This document shows positions 22,771 to 33,553 of a DNA stretch of 64,000 nucleotides, one piece after another. The notes below the pieces were generated by a model. The model was not told the origin of the DNA. It searched no databases and saw only the letters and a list, made by a program, of their open reading frames with translations. Made by a program: the position numbers and the translations under genes. How positions within the stretch are numbered: the first letter of the stretch is position 1; each line of letters opens with the position of its first letter. Source of the stretch: Aedes albopictus (Eukaryota > Arthropoda > Insecta > Diptera > Culicidae); the NCBI RefSeq assembly GCF_035046485.1, contig NC_085138.1, forward strand, positions 290,142,256 to 290,206,255, written 5' to 3'.

Positions 22771-23520
22771 TAGTTATCGTAGTAGCCAATAAATTAAAAA
22801 TAAATCATAGGAGACCTGCGTAGGAAAATTTTATAATAAAATCAGTCTTAACAGAGAATTTGGAGAGACAAGTCAGAAAAAAAACTCTCATCAATTACCA
22901 GTTCTACAAGAAAATCCCTCGCCTTTTCGGTTGTCGTCAAGTCAAGTCTGGTCCCCGTCCCTGTCCTGTCCCGTCAAGTCAAGGTTCAAGTGTCTTGTCC
23001 CTGTCCACATCCCTGGTCGGTCACTTCTAGAAGATCCAGTCCTGTCGCTGTTCGCCAAGCCCGCTCTCCTGACTGGTGTTCGTTTCCATTCGATTAACCG
23101 TCAAAGAGCAAATCCTGTCCCTGTTCGTCAAGGTTACGACCCTGCTTGGTATCTGTTCCTGTCCGATCAAGCCCGCTATATCCGTTCCTTTCCGTCCAAC
23201 GATCAACCATCCCGTGTCGTAGATCATGCCCGCTGTCCTGTCTGGTCGCTGACCTTATCCATCCGGTGATCATTTGCCGAGAATCAAGCCCTATCTAGTT
23301 GATGTTAAACAAACTTTGCTCCTAGATCCGGCCTCCGATCCCGCCAATCCGGCGGTTACTTGTCCAACGATCGGTGAGTTCGCCGACGATCTAATTCTCT
23401 GGTTATGGAGGGTCACCACAGGGTTCTCTAGGGATTTCTACAGGAATTCTTCCATTCTTCCATTTCATCTATCATACATCTCTGGTCTCTCTTCAAATGT
23501 CGACCTACTGATACATCTAT
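22771..23520 (+). repeat. Pyrimidine-rich low-complexity stretch
   Basis: 22925-23300 repeats CCTGTCC, GTCCCTGTC and GATCAAGCCCGCT phrases loosely. It could be an eroded minisatellite. Frames here follow the bias. 23400-23520 is featureless. Confidence 0.45.
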
Positions 23521-26049
23521 GATTAGACCACATTTTTGTGTATCGTTTTTAATGTTGCGTCACTTATACAACTCGATATATTAAATCGTTCAAGATTTCA
23601 AAACTTTGTGCGTCACGCTCCTTCAGAAGCAAGCCAATAAGAAGTGAGTCAGTCAGTCAGTAGGTTGAAATCATAAATTGGATTACGCCCTCCAGTTTTG
23701 TCTTTTGCTTCGGGGGAGCATTTGCACCACTTTGTTATATCCCTACCCGCTTAACCTTTTCCTTGGCCCCATGAGAGTTGTGAGAATTTATATTAAATCT
23801 GATGTTGTTGTTGTTTTCAGGTCGTAACGACGAACGGTTTACACATACGCAAAGGAAGTAAGTCGCATCTTTGCAACAGCCGTCATCGCCATTCTCGGGA
23901 GGTTCGGTGACTGATGGGGTGTCGTTTTTTCTCCGTGTAGTGTGTTCTCCTTTTATCCTCAGCGGGTTCATGATTCCAAAAATTTCCCTTTGGACGTGGG
24001 GAACCTGCACTGACCGCCGCCACGCCGTTCGTCCGATGAAATGAGTAAGATAATTTACTTATGTAAGGACGTGCACTCATTTGTACACCGGTGTTGACTG
24101 CTTGCTGCTGTTGCCGTTGAAAGGGGTTGAAGGTTTCGAATTTCTTAAAGTAAGATCTGCCGTTTCTGCGACAGAGACGACAACCGGGTACAACGCCGAA
24201 GTAGACAATGACAGTTCAAATTATTTCACCTCACAGCCAGAGCCAGCGGTCGAAATTCGAGGAAGTGCGTGGAAATATTTATCTCCCCAGCTTTGGGAGG
24301 CTCACAAAAGTGGACAGCTACTTGAGGTGACGGTCCCGCTCAGTCGAAGTCGGTTGACCGGTGTCAACAGCGAACATGACCACCGAAATCCGTAAAATTT
24401 ATTCAAATTGTGTGTGCCGAGCGTAGGCGTAAACTACTGCGGGTGCTGGAAAACGTGCTCTGATGGTCGTATGCTGGGGATCTTCGGCGCAGAAGGTGCC
24501 GCCGCCGCCGCCGCCGCCGCCTGCCGTAAGAAGAGATAATTTTGATCGAGAGCATCGTAAATTAGCGCGGGCAACGGTTTTCTGCTTTTCGGCCATATCG
24601 GACGTCACGCAGCAGCCAGCAGAATGAACAAACGCGCGCGGTTCGGTATGGCCTCCAGCATGGTCGCTGAAATACTGGTAAACGACTTTATTTTTTATCT
24701 TGATTGGTGCGTGGTGCGTGGTGCTGCTGCTACTCGCGTTGTTGATACGGTTGTTTTCTCCAGTCCGGGTTGCAGTCTGGGGCGATGAATGGAAACTAGT
24801 GGCTGGGTTGTTGGTTGGGTTGGCCAAATATGGTCCAGCGCACGTGCTGCCGCATAGATTACGAAGGTGCTGCAAATTGGTATGGTAAATGTCAAAACGG
24901 TACTTGTTTTAGATGGTAAGACAAATAGGGCGACGACTGACTAGCGTGTTTAATGGCTCTGAATTTTTAAACATATGATATTTTGGGTCTCAGTCGTGAT
25001 CTGGGAGGCTAGATGATTTTTCGAAAAATCTGTACATACCCCACAAACTTCGTGTAAAATCTGTATCGAATGACATTACCGAATTTTCATCGTAATTTCC
25101 GGTTTTCCGCTGATTCGCAAGGTTTTCAGTACAACACGAATATTTGTACAATACCCGTAGCATCATCTGTAGTTAATTACTGGCGTACAGCAGTTTATTC
25201 TTAGGTACATGTTCCTCTTATCACCCGGAGTGCGATAAACTCAAGTTGACTTCTATAAATCTATAATAATTAATCGACCAACAGCATACCCTTCAAAATA
25301 AAATCCATTGATTCGGATTTCAACATACGCATTAACATTCATTGTACAAAAGTTTTTTGTTCAATGGACAGATTCATTAATATTGAAAATCATATTGAAT
25401 CATCTTACCTATATGTCGATAAATTTGTTTAGTAGTTAAAGTAACGGTTGCTTTATTTTACCTGAAAAAAGGGAAAAAATGATCATTAGTTATTTGAAAT
25501 TTGAAACATGATTTTCACTTATGGAATAATATTGGTTATAGACTGGATCCTCTATTTAGACAGAATCAATTTAGGTAAAATATATTTATGCACGTACCAT
25601 TGGTAAGATTACAAAAAAAAATCTCTAAATAAATTTGCGGAGCTCACAAACTTTCTTGACCACATGTTATTGAATATATGTTACCTCTCGTTGTATCATG
25701 AGTAAGATTTATACTCGCATAAGCTTCTTCCTCTTCTTCTTCTTGACGTAGCGTCCTATCTGTGATAAAGTATACATCTCAGCATAGTGTTATATGTGCA
25801 TCAACTATAGGAAACTCAGGCTCATACGTGTATGTCTTATCTAGCTATGAGTTCAATGACTGTCTTAGAATAACCGAGAGCTCGCTGGAGTATAGGCCAT
25901 CGGATCTGCTAGTGCTATCAGTAACCTGATGCAGCATTATTTATGAAAAACTATGCTTACACTGCATTATGCTAGTATGGGCTGTCATGCGGTGAGTTCA
26001 ATGTTAGTTTTAGGATCTCCAAGAACACACATGGTTATAGGTCAATGGA
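23521..26049. other. Largely non-repetitive DNA, no supported gene
   Basis: 23640-24900 is richer in G+C and free of recognised repeats. Open frames (for example 104 codons from 24081, and on the other strand 24399-24875) match nothing I know and are read through simple repeats. 24900-26050 is AT-rich and featureless apart from CTTCTTC at 25727-25744. Confidence 0.4.
24498..24521 (+). repeat. (GCC)8 trinucleotide repeat
   Basis: Eight perfect GCC units, in a G+C-rich low-copy stretch. Confidence 0.95.
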
Positions 26050-26260
26050 TCCGCAAATGTAACCCGTCTGAAACGGCTCCACGATCTTCTGTAACTCCTT
26101 TTAGCTCTGAAACCCCCTTGAACCCATCCGAAGTACACTTGAAATCCTATGAAGCTGGCTGGAGCTCTCGGGTGTCCCTTCGGAACATTCTTATGTCTCC
26201 TGAAATGACCCTAAAATGTTTAAATGTCTTAAAACCAGTGAAAAGAATTGTCAGACAAAA
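26050..26260 (+). repeat. Degenerate CTGAAACCCCCTTGAA-type minisatellite
   Basis: Phrases such as CTCTGAAACCCCCTTGAACC recur loosely. Same style as 7300-7500 and 18005-18310. Confidence 0.5.
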
Positions 26261-26649
26261 GAGGCACAAAACAAGCAACAAAGAAGGTGCGACGATTACT
26301 CTTTATCCCTACTGGTAACAGATAATGACATGATCTCAATTTTTTTTTGTTGCAGACAAAACGGAAGCTGAATTTGTTGTGTACTTTTCAACTCGTGAAT
26401 AATCAATTCTTGCTAACCCAAAGTCGAAACTGTTTGATGATAGAGCTTCACCAGAGTTGCTGTGTTTACCGACTCGAAGCTACCGTTCGAAAATCGCAAT
26501 GCAAGGCTTAAAAATCTCTAAACTCGTGGTGTACGATGTTAATCCCATTATTTCCAAGTTGGGACAAACTTATGTCGCATGGGTTTGTTTGTCGCAACAA
26601 ATACAGGTTGCGACATTGTCATTATTGTTGCACGATGGTTGAATTTTGA
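26261..26649. other. No recognisable feature
   Basis: AT-rich interval between two blocks of the same minisatellite. No motif seen. Confidence 0.35.
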
Positions 26650-26895
26650 TTCACTGCTTAAAACTACTTGAAAACCTCCCGGAAGTCCTTCTTGAACCTC
26701 TTGAAATCTACAGGAACGATCTGAAACGCTTTGAAGCACTTCTGCAACCCTCTGAAACATCCTTTTAGCCCACCAGAATGCATGTGAAGCCCCCTTAAAC
26801 CCTCTGGTAACCCATCAGAAACCCCCAGAAACGTCCTGAAATATCTTGAACAGCCTCAAAGCGCTCTGGAACGCCTTGAAACGCCTTTGAGATCC
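26650..26895 (+). repeat. Degenerate CTTGAAACNCC-type minisatellite
   Basis: At least ten phrases of type CTTGAAACCTC, CTGAAACGC or CCTTGAAACGCC lie in 250 bp, on average one every 15-25 bp. Confidence 0.6.
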
Positions 26896-27560
26896 TGACT
26901 TCCCAAGCAGCACACGTGTCGCATGCTTTGCCTTTCTCGTACACCAAAGTGTACTGGAAAGCTTAATGTTTACTCAAAAAACGAATTCTCGATAGAAGGC
27001 TCGGAGGGTCAAGTCACATATGAGGGGGTTAGAAGCAAAGGGGTGTAAGTGACAAAAACCCACTTTCGAGTAAATAAGGTTTGAAGTTTTTGACCAATTT
27101 TTCATCTTATACAAAATGTATTAAGCTTCAAAATCAACCAAATTTTCTCTGATTTATTGTAATTTTTCCAATCATCGTAGAATCAAACTTAAAAAAGTTC
27201 CTGAAAGCTTGAAATCTGAAGAATTTTATGATATGCTCAGCTCAAAATCGACAAAATGGTCACTAACGCCCTATTGATTCTGGGCCTCTCATAAACAAAT
27301 CAACTCAGTTCGACGAATAGAGATGATGTCTGTATGTGTGTTTGTATGTATGTGTGTATGCCTGTGCGCAAAAAACGATCACTCACTTTTAAGGTTCTTC
27401 GTAATGGCCGATTTTTTAGATTTTAGCACGAATCGAATCGGAATGTTACTGCATTGTTTGCTATTAAAAATGACCCGGATCGGTCAAAACGTTCCGAAGT
27501 TATGGAAATTTCAATGATCCGTACCAGCACCGGTAGAACTGGCTGTATGTAAAACTGAAC
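26896..27560 (+). repeat. Dispersed element with TGTGTATG tract
   Basis: Begins CCCAAGCAGCACACGTGTCG, resembling the hairpin MITE end, then TTTGCCTTTCTCGTACACC. A TGTATGTGTGTTTGTATG tract lies at 27325-27360, followed by CGATTTTTTAGATTTTAGC. From general experience this layout recurs across mosquito genomes. No frame of value. Confidence 0.4.
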
Positions 27561-27639
27561 CAAGTCCCATCATGTGACACATCAAACTGAGCCGATTTTT
27601 GTAACCATTAGTATATTTGACAAATTTTGTTCGGAAATC

Positions 27640-28170
27640 AACACTAGAGATCAGAAGTTCAACGATGTCGGCCCAAAATTCAAGATGGCGTCTGAAAACT
27701 CAAGATGCCGACTGTTTAATAGAGTTTTAGACTCCAAAATCATGCCCTATGGGTATACTTGGTTTGAGGAAGATGTCCAGAGTGTAAAAATGACGACCAG
27801 AATATCCAATATGGCGGTATAAAATTCAAGATGACGGCTCCAAATTGAAGACGGCGGCTGTTTAATGGAGTTTTGGACTATAAAACCAATTAATATGAGT
27901 ATAATTGGTATGGAGAAGATGTCTGGCATTCGTGGCGAACTCACCTTGGGCGAAAAGCCACGTTAATAAAGACAAAAAAAGATTTGACTGGAGTTCAAAA
28001 ATAACGACAAGAACATCCAATACGGCGATCGGAAATCTAAGATGGCGGCTGTTTAATGGAGTTTCAGTCTCTATAACCGTACAATATGGGTATATTTGGC
28101 ATCAGGAAGAAATCCGGAGTCCAAAAATGGCGGACTTGAATCCAAAATGGCGACTCAAAATTCAAGGTAT
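27640..28170 (+). repeat. Three diverged tandem units containing AAGATGGCGGC
   Basis: Units start near 27716, 27865 and 28055, each with TTTAATGGAGTTTTGGACT, then TATGGGTATA-like, GAAGATGTCCGGAGT-like and AAAATGGCG phrases. A short unrelated segment (about 27921-27990, GGCGAACTCACCTTGGGCG) interrupts the second. Confidence 0.6.
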
Positions 28171-28526
28171 GTAGCAGCTTTTTTTTTAGAGTTTAAGGTT
28201 CAAACATCAAAATCCAGATAAACCACATGATTTCTGGCGCCATGAAATGGATTTTTGTTATACGTATGAAAGTGCGACAACATGTCACATGAGGTTGGTT
28301 AAAATGGGGTTTGGGCATGAGTAAGTTACATATAGTATCTAGCCGTGTGCCTAATTTCAAATCAATTTGGTTTGGAATTGAGTGAGTTATAGCGAATGTA
28401 CCTAAGATAGCGCACACTGCTCAAATGTCTCGCTACCCTATCTGAAAAAAATCAATTCAGGAGTCTCGGAAGGAAATACAGGAGATATTCAGACGGAGCC
28501 GTTGGAGCAAGTTCAAAAAAAAAAAT
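28171..28526. other. No recognisable feature
   Basis: AT-rich, no motif. Precedes a SINE. Confidence 0.35.
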
Positions 28527-28745
28527 TGAGCCTCGTAGCTGTGCGGTTAGAATCACCAAGCTTCTAATCCCACCATGCTGTGAGGTGATGGTTCGCTTCC
28601 CGCTCCGGCTGATGAAACTTTTTCGTGAGAACAGTTTCCTCCTCTTATCCACTGGTGCATGCTCTATGTGTCCCTTGTCTAGTGTTAAGTTTTGGTCAGT
28701 TTGTACAGCCTCTGGCTGAAGACGGTATCCGTGTTTTTTAGAATC
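28527..28745 (+). mobile_element. tRNA-derived SINE (diverged Feilai-like copy)
   Basis: GCCTCGTAGCTGTGCGGTTAG matches the A-box region, and GATGGTTCGCTTCCCGCTCC carries a B box (GGTTCGCTTCC). The tail CAGTTTGTACAGCCTCTGGC followed by TGAAGACGGTATC matches the copy at 57061. An insertion relative to that copy lies between the boxes. Confidence 0.7.
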
Positions 28746-29330
28746 TTGTTAGCATTTTTGCAGCAATCCCTAAGAGAATTTATCAACAAATTTTCGAAGG
28801 AGCTATTCAAAAAAAATCCGAAGGTATGTCTGAATGCTTGTTAAATAATTTAGAAGTTCATGAAAAAGAAGAAATTTCTATAAAAAAGTACAGTATCTTG
28901 AAGTACTCTTTAATGCAGGACGTAGTCTAGAGGAATAGTTAGAGAAATCTCTGGGAAATGGTCGAAGAAATCTCAGGATTAATTTCTGAAGAACTTCCTG
29001 GGCATACTCCTTATGAACCCTTCCATGGAATTCCTAGAAAAGTTTTTGGGAATTTTTAGGGAAAGTCTTGAAGAAATTCTTGATAAAATTCCTTTATGAT
29101 TTTCAGAAGTATTCCTGTGATTCTGAAAGAGTTCCTGTGTTCCTTGAGAAATGCTTAGATTGACCTCTGTAAAAATTTCCAGAAAAAAAACTTGAGCTAC
29201 GCACTCCTTCAGGTATTTCTGGAGAAATATTAGCCTGATTTGCTGAGAGTAATATTGCGAGAACCTCCGGAAGAATTCCAGCAGGAAATTTTTGATGAAT
29301 GCCTGACGAATTTCTTGGAGGTAAAAATCG
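28746..29330 (+). repeat. Degenerate GAAATTCCTGGAGAA-type minisatellite
   Basis: AGAAATTTC, GAATTCCT and GAAGAAATTC phrases recur on a 12-24 bp beat but are strongly eroded. Confidence 0.5.
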
Positions 29331-29376
29331 CGTTAAGTACTGTTCCTTTGAATTCCACTAAGAATTTGCATCCTTT

Positions 29377-29422
29377 GACAGATACGTATTTCGACCTCAA
29401 CTGTAAGGTCGTCTTCAGTGTC
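29377..29422 (-). ncRNA. Hammerhead-ribozyme-like motif (type I layout)
   Basis: Read on the minus strand: helix I GACA, core CTGAAGA, one extra C, helix II GACCT/AGGTC around an 8-nt loop, core GAAA, helix III TAC/GTA with no loop, cleavage nucleotides TC, then helix I TGTC. Core position 7 tolerates any base, so CUGAAGA is allowed. Canonical hammerheads have no base between CUGANGA and helix II, and this extra C is the main weakness. Minimal forms with almost no helix III are known from Penelope-like elements. The flanks resemble those of the motif at 37516. Confidence 0.5.
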
Positions 29423-29489
29423 GTGTACTTGACTCGACTCGAATGTCTTGGATTACATTCCTACAGAAATTTTCAATTGAGTTTTTAAA

Positions 29490-29860
29490 TTTTGAAAATT
29501 ATCATGATTTTTTGATTTTAATCAAAAGAGCACGTTTTTCTGATCCGCTATGATTTTTTTTTCAGATTTCTAAAACTTTAGTTTGGTACCTAAATTTAAT
29601 TTCGAAGAGATTTTTTGAAAGCACATTTTGACAGCTGGGCAACTGCTTGACAGCTCCGACAAAATGCGACGAGGGGTGATTCGACTCATCGCTCCCATAC
29701 AATCTTCAAATTGATTTTTAAATAAATTCCTGGGCACCAAAATTCATGGAAATTTGGATTTCGGTTCAGTTCGGCATGCAGATTCAGAATATGGATTTAT
29801 CTTACCACCGCTAAAGAAGCCAATTGAATGTCTAGAGCCATTCCTGAACAAATATTTACA
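29490..29860. other. No recognisable feature
   Basis: AT-rich interval before the hairpin at 29863. Confidence 0.35.
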
Positions 29861-29862
29861 AA

Positions 29863-30033
29863 TGACCGTGTTAGAAATCGTCGCAATATGACACATTTCC
29901 AACACTTGCAGAGCTTGACTCTTGTAGGTGATATTCAGCATCCAACAACCCACCATTGTCGATATCACCTACAAGAGTCAAGCTCTGCAAGTGTTGGAAA
30001 TGTGTCATATAGCGATGGCTTCCAACACGGTCA
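29863..30033. repeat. 171-bp inverted duplication with a perfect 49-bp stem
   Basis: 29886-29934 is the exact reverse complement of 29962-30010. Less perfect pairing extends to GACCGTGTTAGAAATCG on the left and its partner on the right. The loop is 27 bp. Perfect identity implies a recent origin or conversion between the arms. Confidence 0.85.
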
Positions 30034-30589
30034 ATCATCGGACAGGCACCGATAATTTAAGCTGTGCGTACGCAAATCTACTCTCTACGATCAAAAACCG
30101 AAGAGAAAAGAGAAATGCGTCGTCTACGACTAACCAATATCGACAAAATACAAACGATCTAACCACCCAACTAACACAAACAAATCCGATCACCCTGACA
30201 CCGCCAACTATTAACACCCCACAGTAATTCCATCCCGGCCAGCATGAACAGAAATGTTCTCAAATTGCCAAGAGTTGTGACTCGAACTGTGTACCCACCC
30301 ACCATTTCAATCGAGGTACTAGGGTCCAAGTATGATCGAATGTAATTCAAACCCATATCTAGAATAATCAAATTTTCCAATCGCAGTGAAACAAGTGCGG
30401 TGCAGAGCAGAAAACGACATTCCGCCGTGTGATCAACACGAATCGAAAACAAGTTGATTCACATCGAGCCCTGATGAAGATCCCAACCACAGGATCGAAA
30501 CGTTGGCAATGATCTAAAATAATCAACGCCTTTCTGTGATTGAAAGCCGAAAAATACCAAGTTTTAATAATAAGGAATATCTTACTGAA
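30034..30589 (+). repeat. Probable dispersed retroelement end
   Basis: No frame of value. It ends in the hammerhead-like motif at 30468, followed by TAATCAACGCCTTTCTGTG, an arrangement resembling Penelope-type terminal repeats. The left boundary is unclear. Confidence 0.35.
30468..30507 (+). ncRNA. Minimal hammerhead-like motif with both core boxes intact
   Basis: Helix I GCC, core CTGATGA (the canonical form), one extra A, helix II GATCC/GGATC around an 8-nt loop, core GAAA, a two-pair helix III (AC/GT), then T, then helix I GGC. Helices I and III are very short, as in the minimal hammerheads reported for Penelope-like elements that may act as dimers. Activity cannot be judged from sequence. 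Confidence 0.4.
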
Positions 30590-31470
30590 TTTCTTAATGA
30601 ATTTCTGAAGACTGTTTAGGAAGTTTCAGAAAAAAAAACCGGATAGTTTTGTAGACCGAATCCTGAAGTAATGCCTTAAGGAACATATGTACCAATGCAA
30701 GAAGGAATCCTTGATTTTTATTTAAGAATTTTTGGACAAATTTTTGAGAGAACTTCAGGAGCATTTTGAAGAATCTTTCAAGAAATTTCAGTGGAAGATT
30801 GTCTAATGAAGTCATTTCAGAATATTTCTTGCGGAATACAAAGCATTTGATTGTTTGAATGAATCGTTGAAAGCATTTCTGAAGTAGTGCTAGTATTGAT
30901 TTCTGAAAGAATCTTTGAAAGAATTTCTAGGGAAACCCATGAAAGGTTTTTCTGGGGGAATTCTTGGAGAAGTTTGGAGAAGCCTCGAGAAGAAATTCTT
31001 TACGAAATTCCAGAAGAATTTCTGAAGCAACCCGTGGAAGCTGTTCTAAACTAACTTTTAAACGGAATCTGTGGAAGACTTTTTGAAAGGAGTTCATGGA
31101 TAATTTCCTATAGGCTATTGACCTTTGCACGAGTTCACTAAAATGACGTTTGAGTGGTGCCGTGTTTACAAAATATAAACTAGTTTCCATGGAGGAATCG
31201 ATGGGGGAATTTTTACCGGAATCCAAGGAGAAATTTCGGACAATGTCCATGCAAGATTTCCTAAAATATTTTTTTTGATAAATTCTGGGGGAATAGCTAA
31301 TGAAATATTCAAATAAATCCCTGTGAGAAACTGAAGAAATTCCTGTTGAAAATTTAGGAAAAAAATCTTCGACAGATGTTTCCCAAAAACTCATAAAGGG
31401 ATTTCTGGGAGAATTTTGAATCTTGAATAAATTTCTGTAGAAATCCTGCTTCGAATGTACTAAAGAAGCC
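30590..31470 (-). repeat. Degenerate GAATTTCTGAAGAA-type minisatellite
   Basis: Eroded repeats of AATTTCTG, AAGAATTTC and GGAGAATTC keep a 12-24 bp rhythm. A 203-codon minus-strand frame here is a product of the repeat. Confidence 0.5.
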
Positions 31471-31950
31471 CTGAGGCACACAAATTGTTGCATTACATGA
31501 ATTCTCCATGTTTGTGGGAGCGCAGGAGTATAACACAAATCTTATAAGAAATGTCCCAGTAAGAAAAAGGTGACTTTTCTTTTAATTTGGGGAAGGTGAT
31601 GAAGAAAAGATACTTAAAATTTATGAGGGCAGAAATAATTAAGTAACAAATACACAAGAATCCTTCGCAAATCGCAAAACTGATTTTAGTTTTACACTAT
31701 TCGAAGTTGATATCAGAAAGCAAGTTTTTCCTTGTGGGAGCAAACATATCGAAAAAATCGCATTGTTGCTTTTTTATACCTGGTAGAGAAGAAACAATTC
31801 CAAATTTCACAGAGATTCTACTTTTTGACATGTATGGAAGCGCAAATTATGAAAAATAATAATACATATTTATTTTTCTTATATTTGCAAGAGCGCTCAA
31901 ACAGTTAATCATTTTGTTTATCTCAAGGGCTACTCAGTGTGTAACTTGGG
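31471..31950. other. No recognisable feature
   Basis: AT-rich, no motif seen. Confidence 0.35.
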
Positions 31951-32110
31951 GGACGCCTGACTAGTGAACTCTTACCACTGGAACAGACCATCCGTAGTGC
32001 CAATTGAGCCAACCGCTACAGACACTACATACATATGTAGCTATCAAGGTTGATCGGGAAAATAAGTTAATATTGATGATCTACTGCATACAGGCATGAA
32101 CAGCCATGAG
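31951..32110 (+). repeat. Dispersed repeat, uninterrupted copy of the 39.1/41.4 kb repeat
   Basis: ATCCGTAGTGCCAATTGAG, CAACCGCTACAGACACTAC and AAGTTAATATTGATGATC match the two flanks of the 39209-41374 element, here without the insert. It therefore serves as the empty site that proves that insertion. Confidence 0.75.
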
Positions 32111-33208
32111 ATGATACTGAGAAAATCGTAAAAGAACTTCGATTATAGTAAAGAACGATCTCTTGACCAATGTGTTCAAACATTTGGTACCTACTTTTAT
32201 AAAGGCGAGGTGAGTTTTTAATCCATCAGAGCAGGTTCAATCTGATAACACACCGTAAACTGCTTCGGGTACTCGCACTCGTGACCCAATAGCACTCAAG
32301 ATCCAGGAAACTGAAGGCTACTGGCACTGGCCCAGAAACGGTTTCAGCCATCAAGGATTTTCCATTCGATGCAGATTTAACGAAGCAAAATATGCAGCAG
32401 CAAAAAACTCTAAAAACTGTTTCTTTTATAGTTAGTATGCTGCGTCACAAAAAAAAAGAAATTCCATGTGAAGATGTTCCAAACGGTTGCCCGGCCACAG
32501 TTAATCGCCAGCAGCCATATGAACTCGTCGCGTCGGTCGTCGTGCAAAGTGCACCGGGCGGGCGGTTGTGCAATAGGGAAATTACATAATAATTTATGGT
32601 CCAACGGAATCGTAAATGCACTTGCACACACAGTTTGTGCGCGCGAAAGGTGTGAGTTGCGTACCTACGTCCAGCAATAAAACAGTCTACTCCTCGCATG
32701 GGATGCGGGGACCAAAGTTAGGTCGCAATCTGTTGTCTCCGGATCAGTGTGTTTGGAAGAGCAGCATCGATGCAGCCGCAACGGGACAAAAGAATGAACT
32801 GCAATTTGTGCATATTTATATTGTGGGATGCACTCGCGCGCACTCATCGTTGCCGTTGTCGGTCGCGGTCGGTCGCACTTGCTGCGTTCGTCTATTTGTC
32901 TTCCGAGTGTGTCCCCGTGCGCGCACAAATTCAATGGAACTAATTGTGCCTGCGCTTTTCGCGCATCTTTGACACCGGTAAAAACAAACCGCACGGTCCT
33001 CTTGTTGTAGGGCAGGGTACTCATATGCATATGTAGATGGAGGCGATTGGTATAGAATGGGAAGTTGGGGTGAAAGGAACTTTCGTGGAAAAGTAATTAG
33101 ATAAACATTTTTATAACAACGCTTTCGATAGAGTCTACTGGTATTTCTGTTAAAATTGGTAAGATATTAGGCACACGGTTTTAAGACTGAAGTATACAGT
33201 TATAAAAC
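32111..33208. other. Low-copy, G+C-richer interval; no supported gene
   Basis: 32440-33010 is CpG-rich with overlapping short frames on both strands. It contains CATAATAATTTATGG and CATATTTATATTG amid GCGCGC-rich sequence. It has the look of a host regulatory region or untranslated exon, but nothing direct supports either. Confidence 0.35.
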
Positions 33209-33230
33209 AAATGGTTCTCATTCCGAAAAT

Positions 33231-33532
33231 TACTTATCATAGTGAATCCAAAACCAACGATACCTTCCCTACTAACAACCAACCCTTCCTTCAACCTTTG
33301 GTGGAGACGAACGGTAAACACCAACTTTCACATAACAAAGGTTGATACTAATATTCCTTCCCTCTTCGAACCTGACTGCAAGGACGTGGCCGTTATTGTA
33401 CCATTAAATAGAGTCTCTGAGGCGTGCCCAGTCAATTATTTAGTTGATTCATTGTGCAACTGTCATTGGTTCGGGTCAATCACGGAGTAGCAATCATAGA
33501 TATATGTAGTCAGTCTAAGCTAAACTATTTCT
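33231..33532 (+). mobile_element. Short retroposon, family with TAAGC tail, copy A
   Basis: Body from TACTTATCATAGTGAATCC to CAGTCTAAGCTAA. Imperfect target duplications AAATGGTTCTCATTCCGAAA and AAATGGTTCTCATCCCAAAA flank it (33209-33228 and 33533-33552). Matches the 3' part of 34895-36447 (inverse) and 45112-45440. No clear pol III boxes, so it may be a 5'-truncated LINE end rather than a SINE. Confidence 0.75.
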
Positions 33533-33553
33533 AAATGGTTCTCATCCCAAAAA

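Noticed and set aside
24081..24395. 104-codon frame in a G+C-rich stretch
   Set aside because: No recognised domain, no splice or start context, and overlapping frames of similar length exist nearby.
30927..31538. 203-codon minus-strand frame
   Set aside because: Lies in the eroded GAATTTCTGAAGAA-type repeat; composition follows the repeat, with no known domain.
32410..33030. Seven overlapping frames on both strands
   Set aside because: CpG-rich DNA with few stops. None has a recognisable motif, and they exclude one another.
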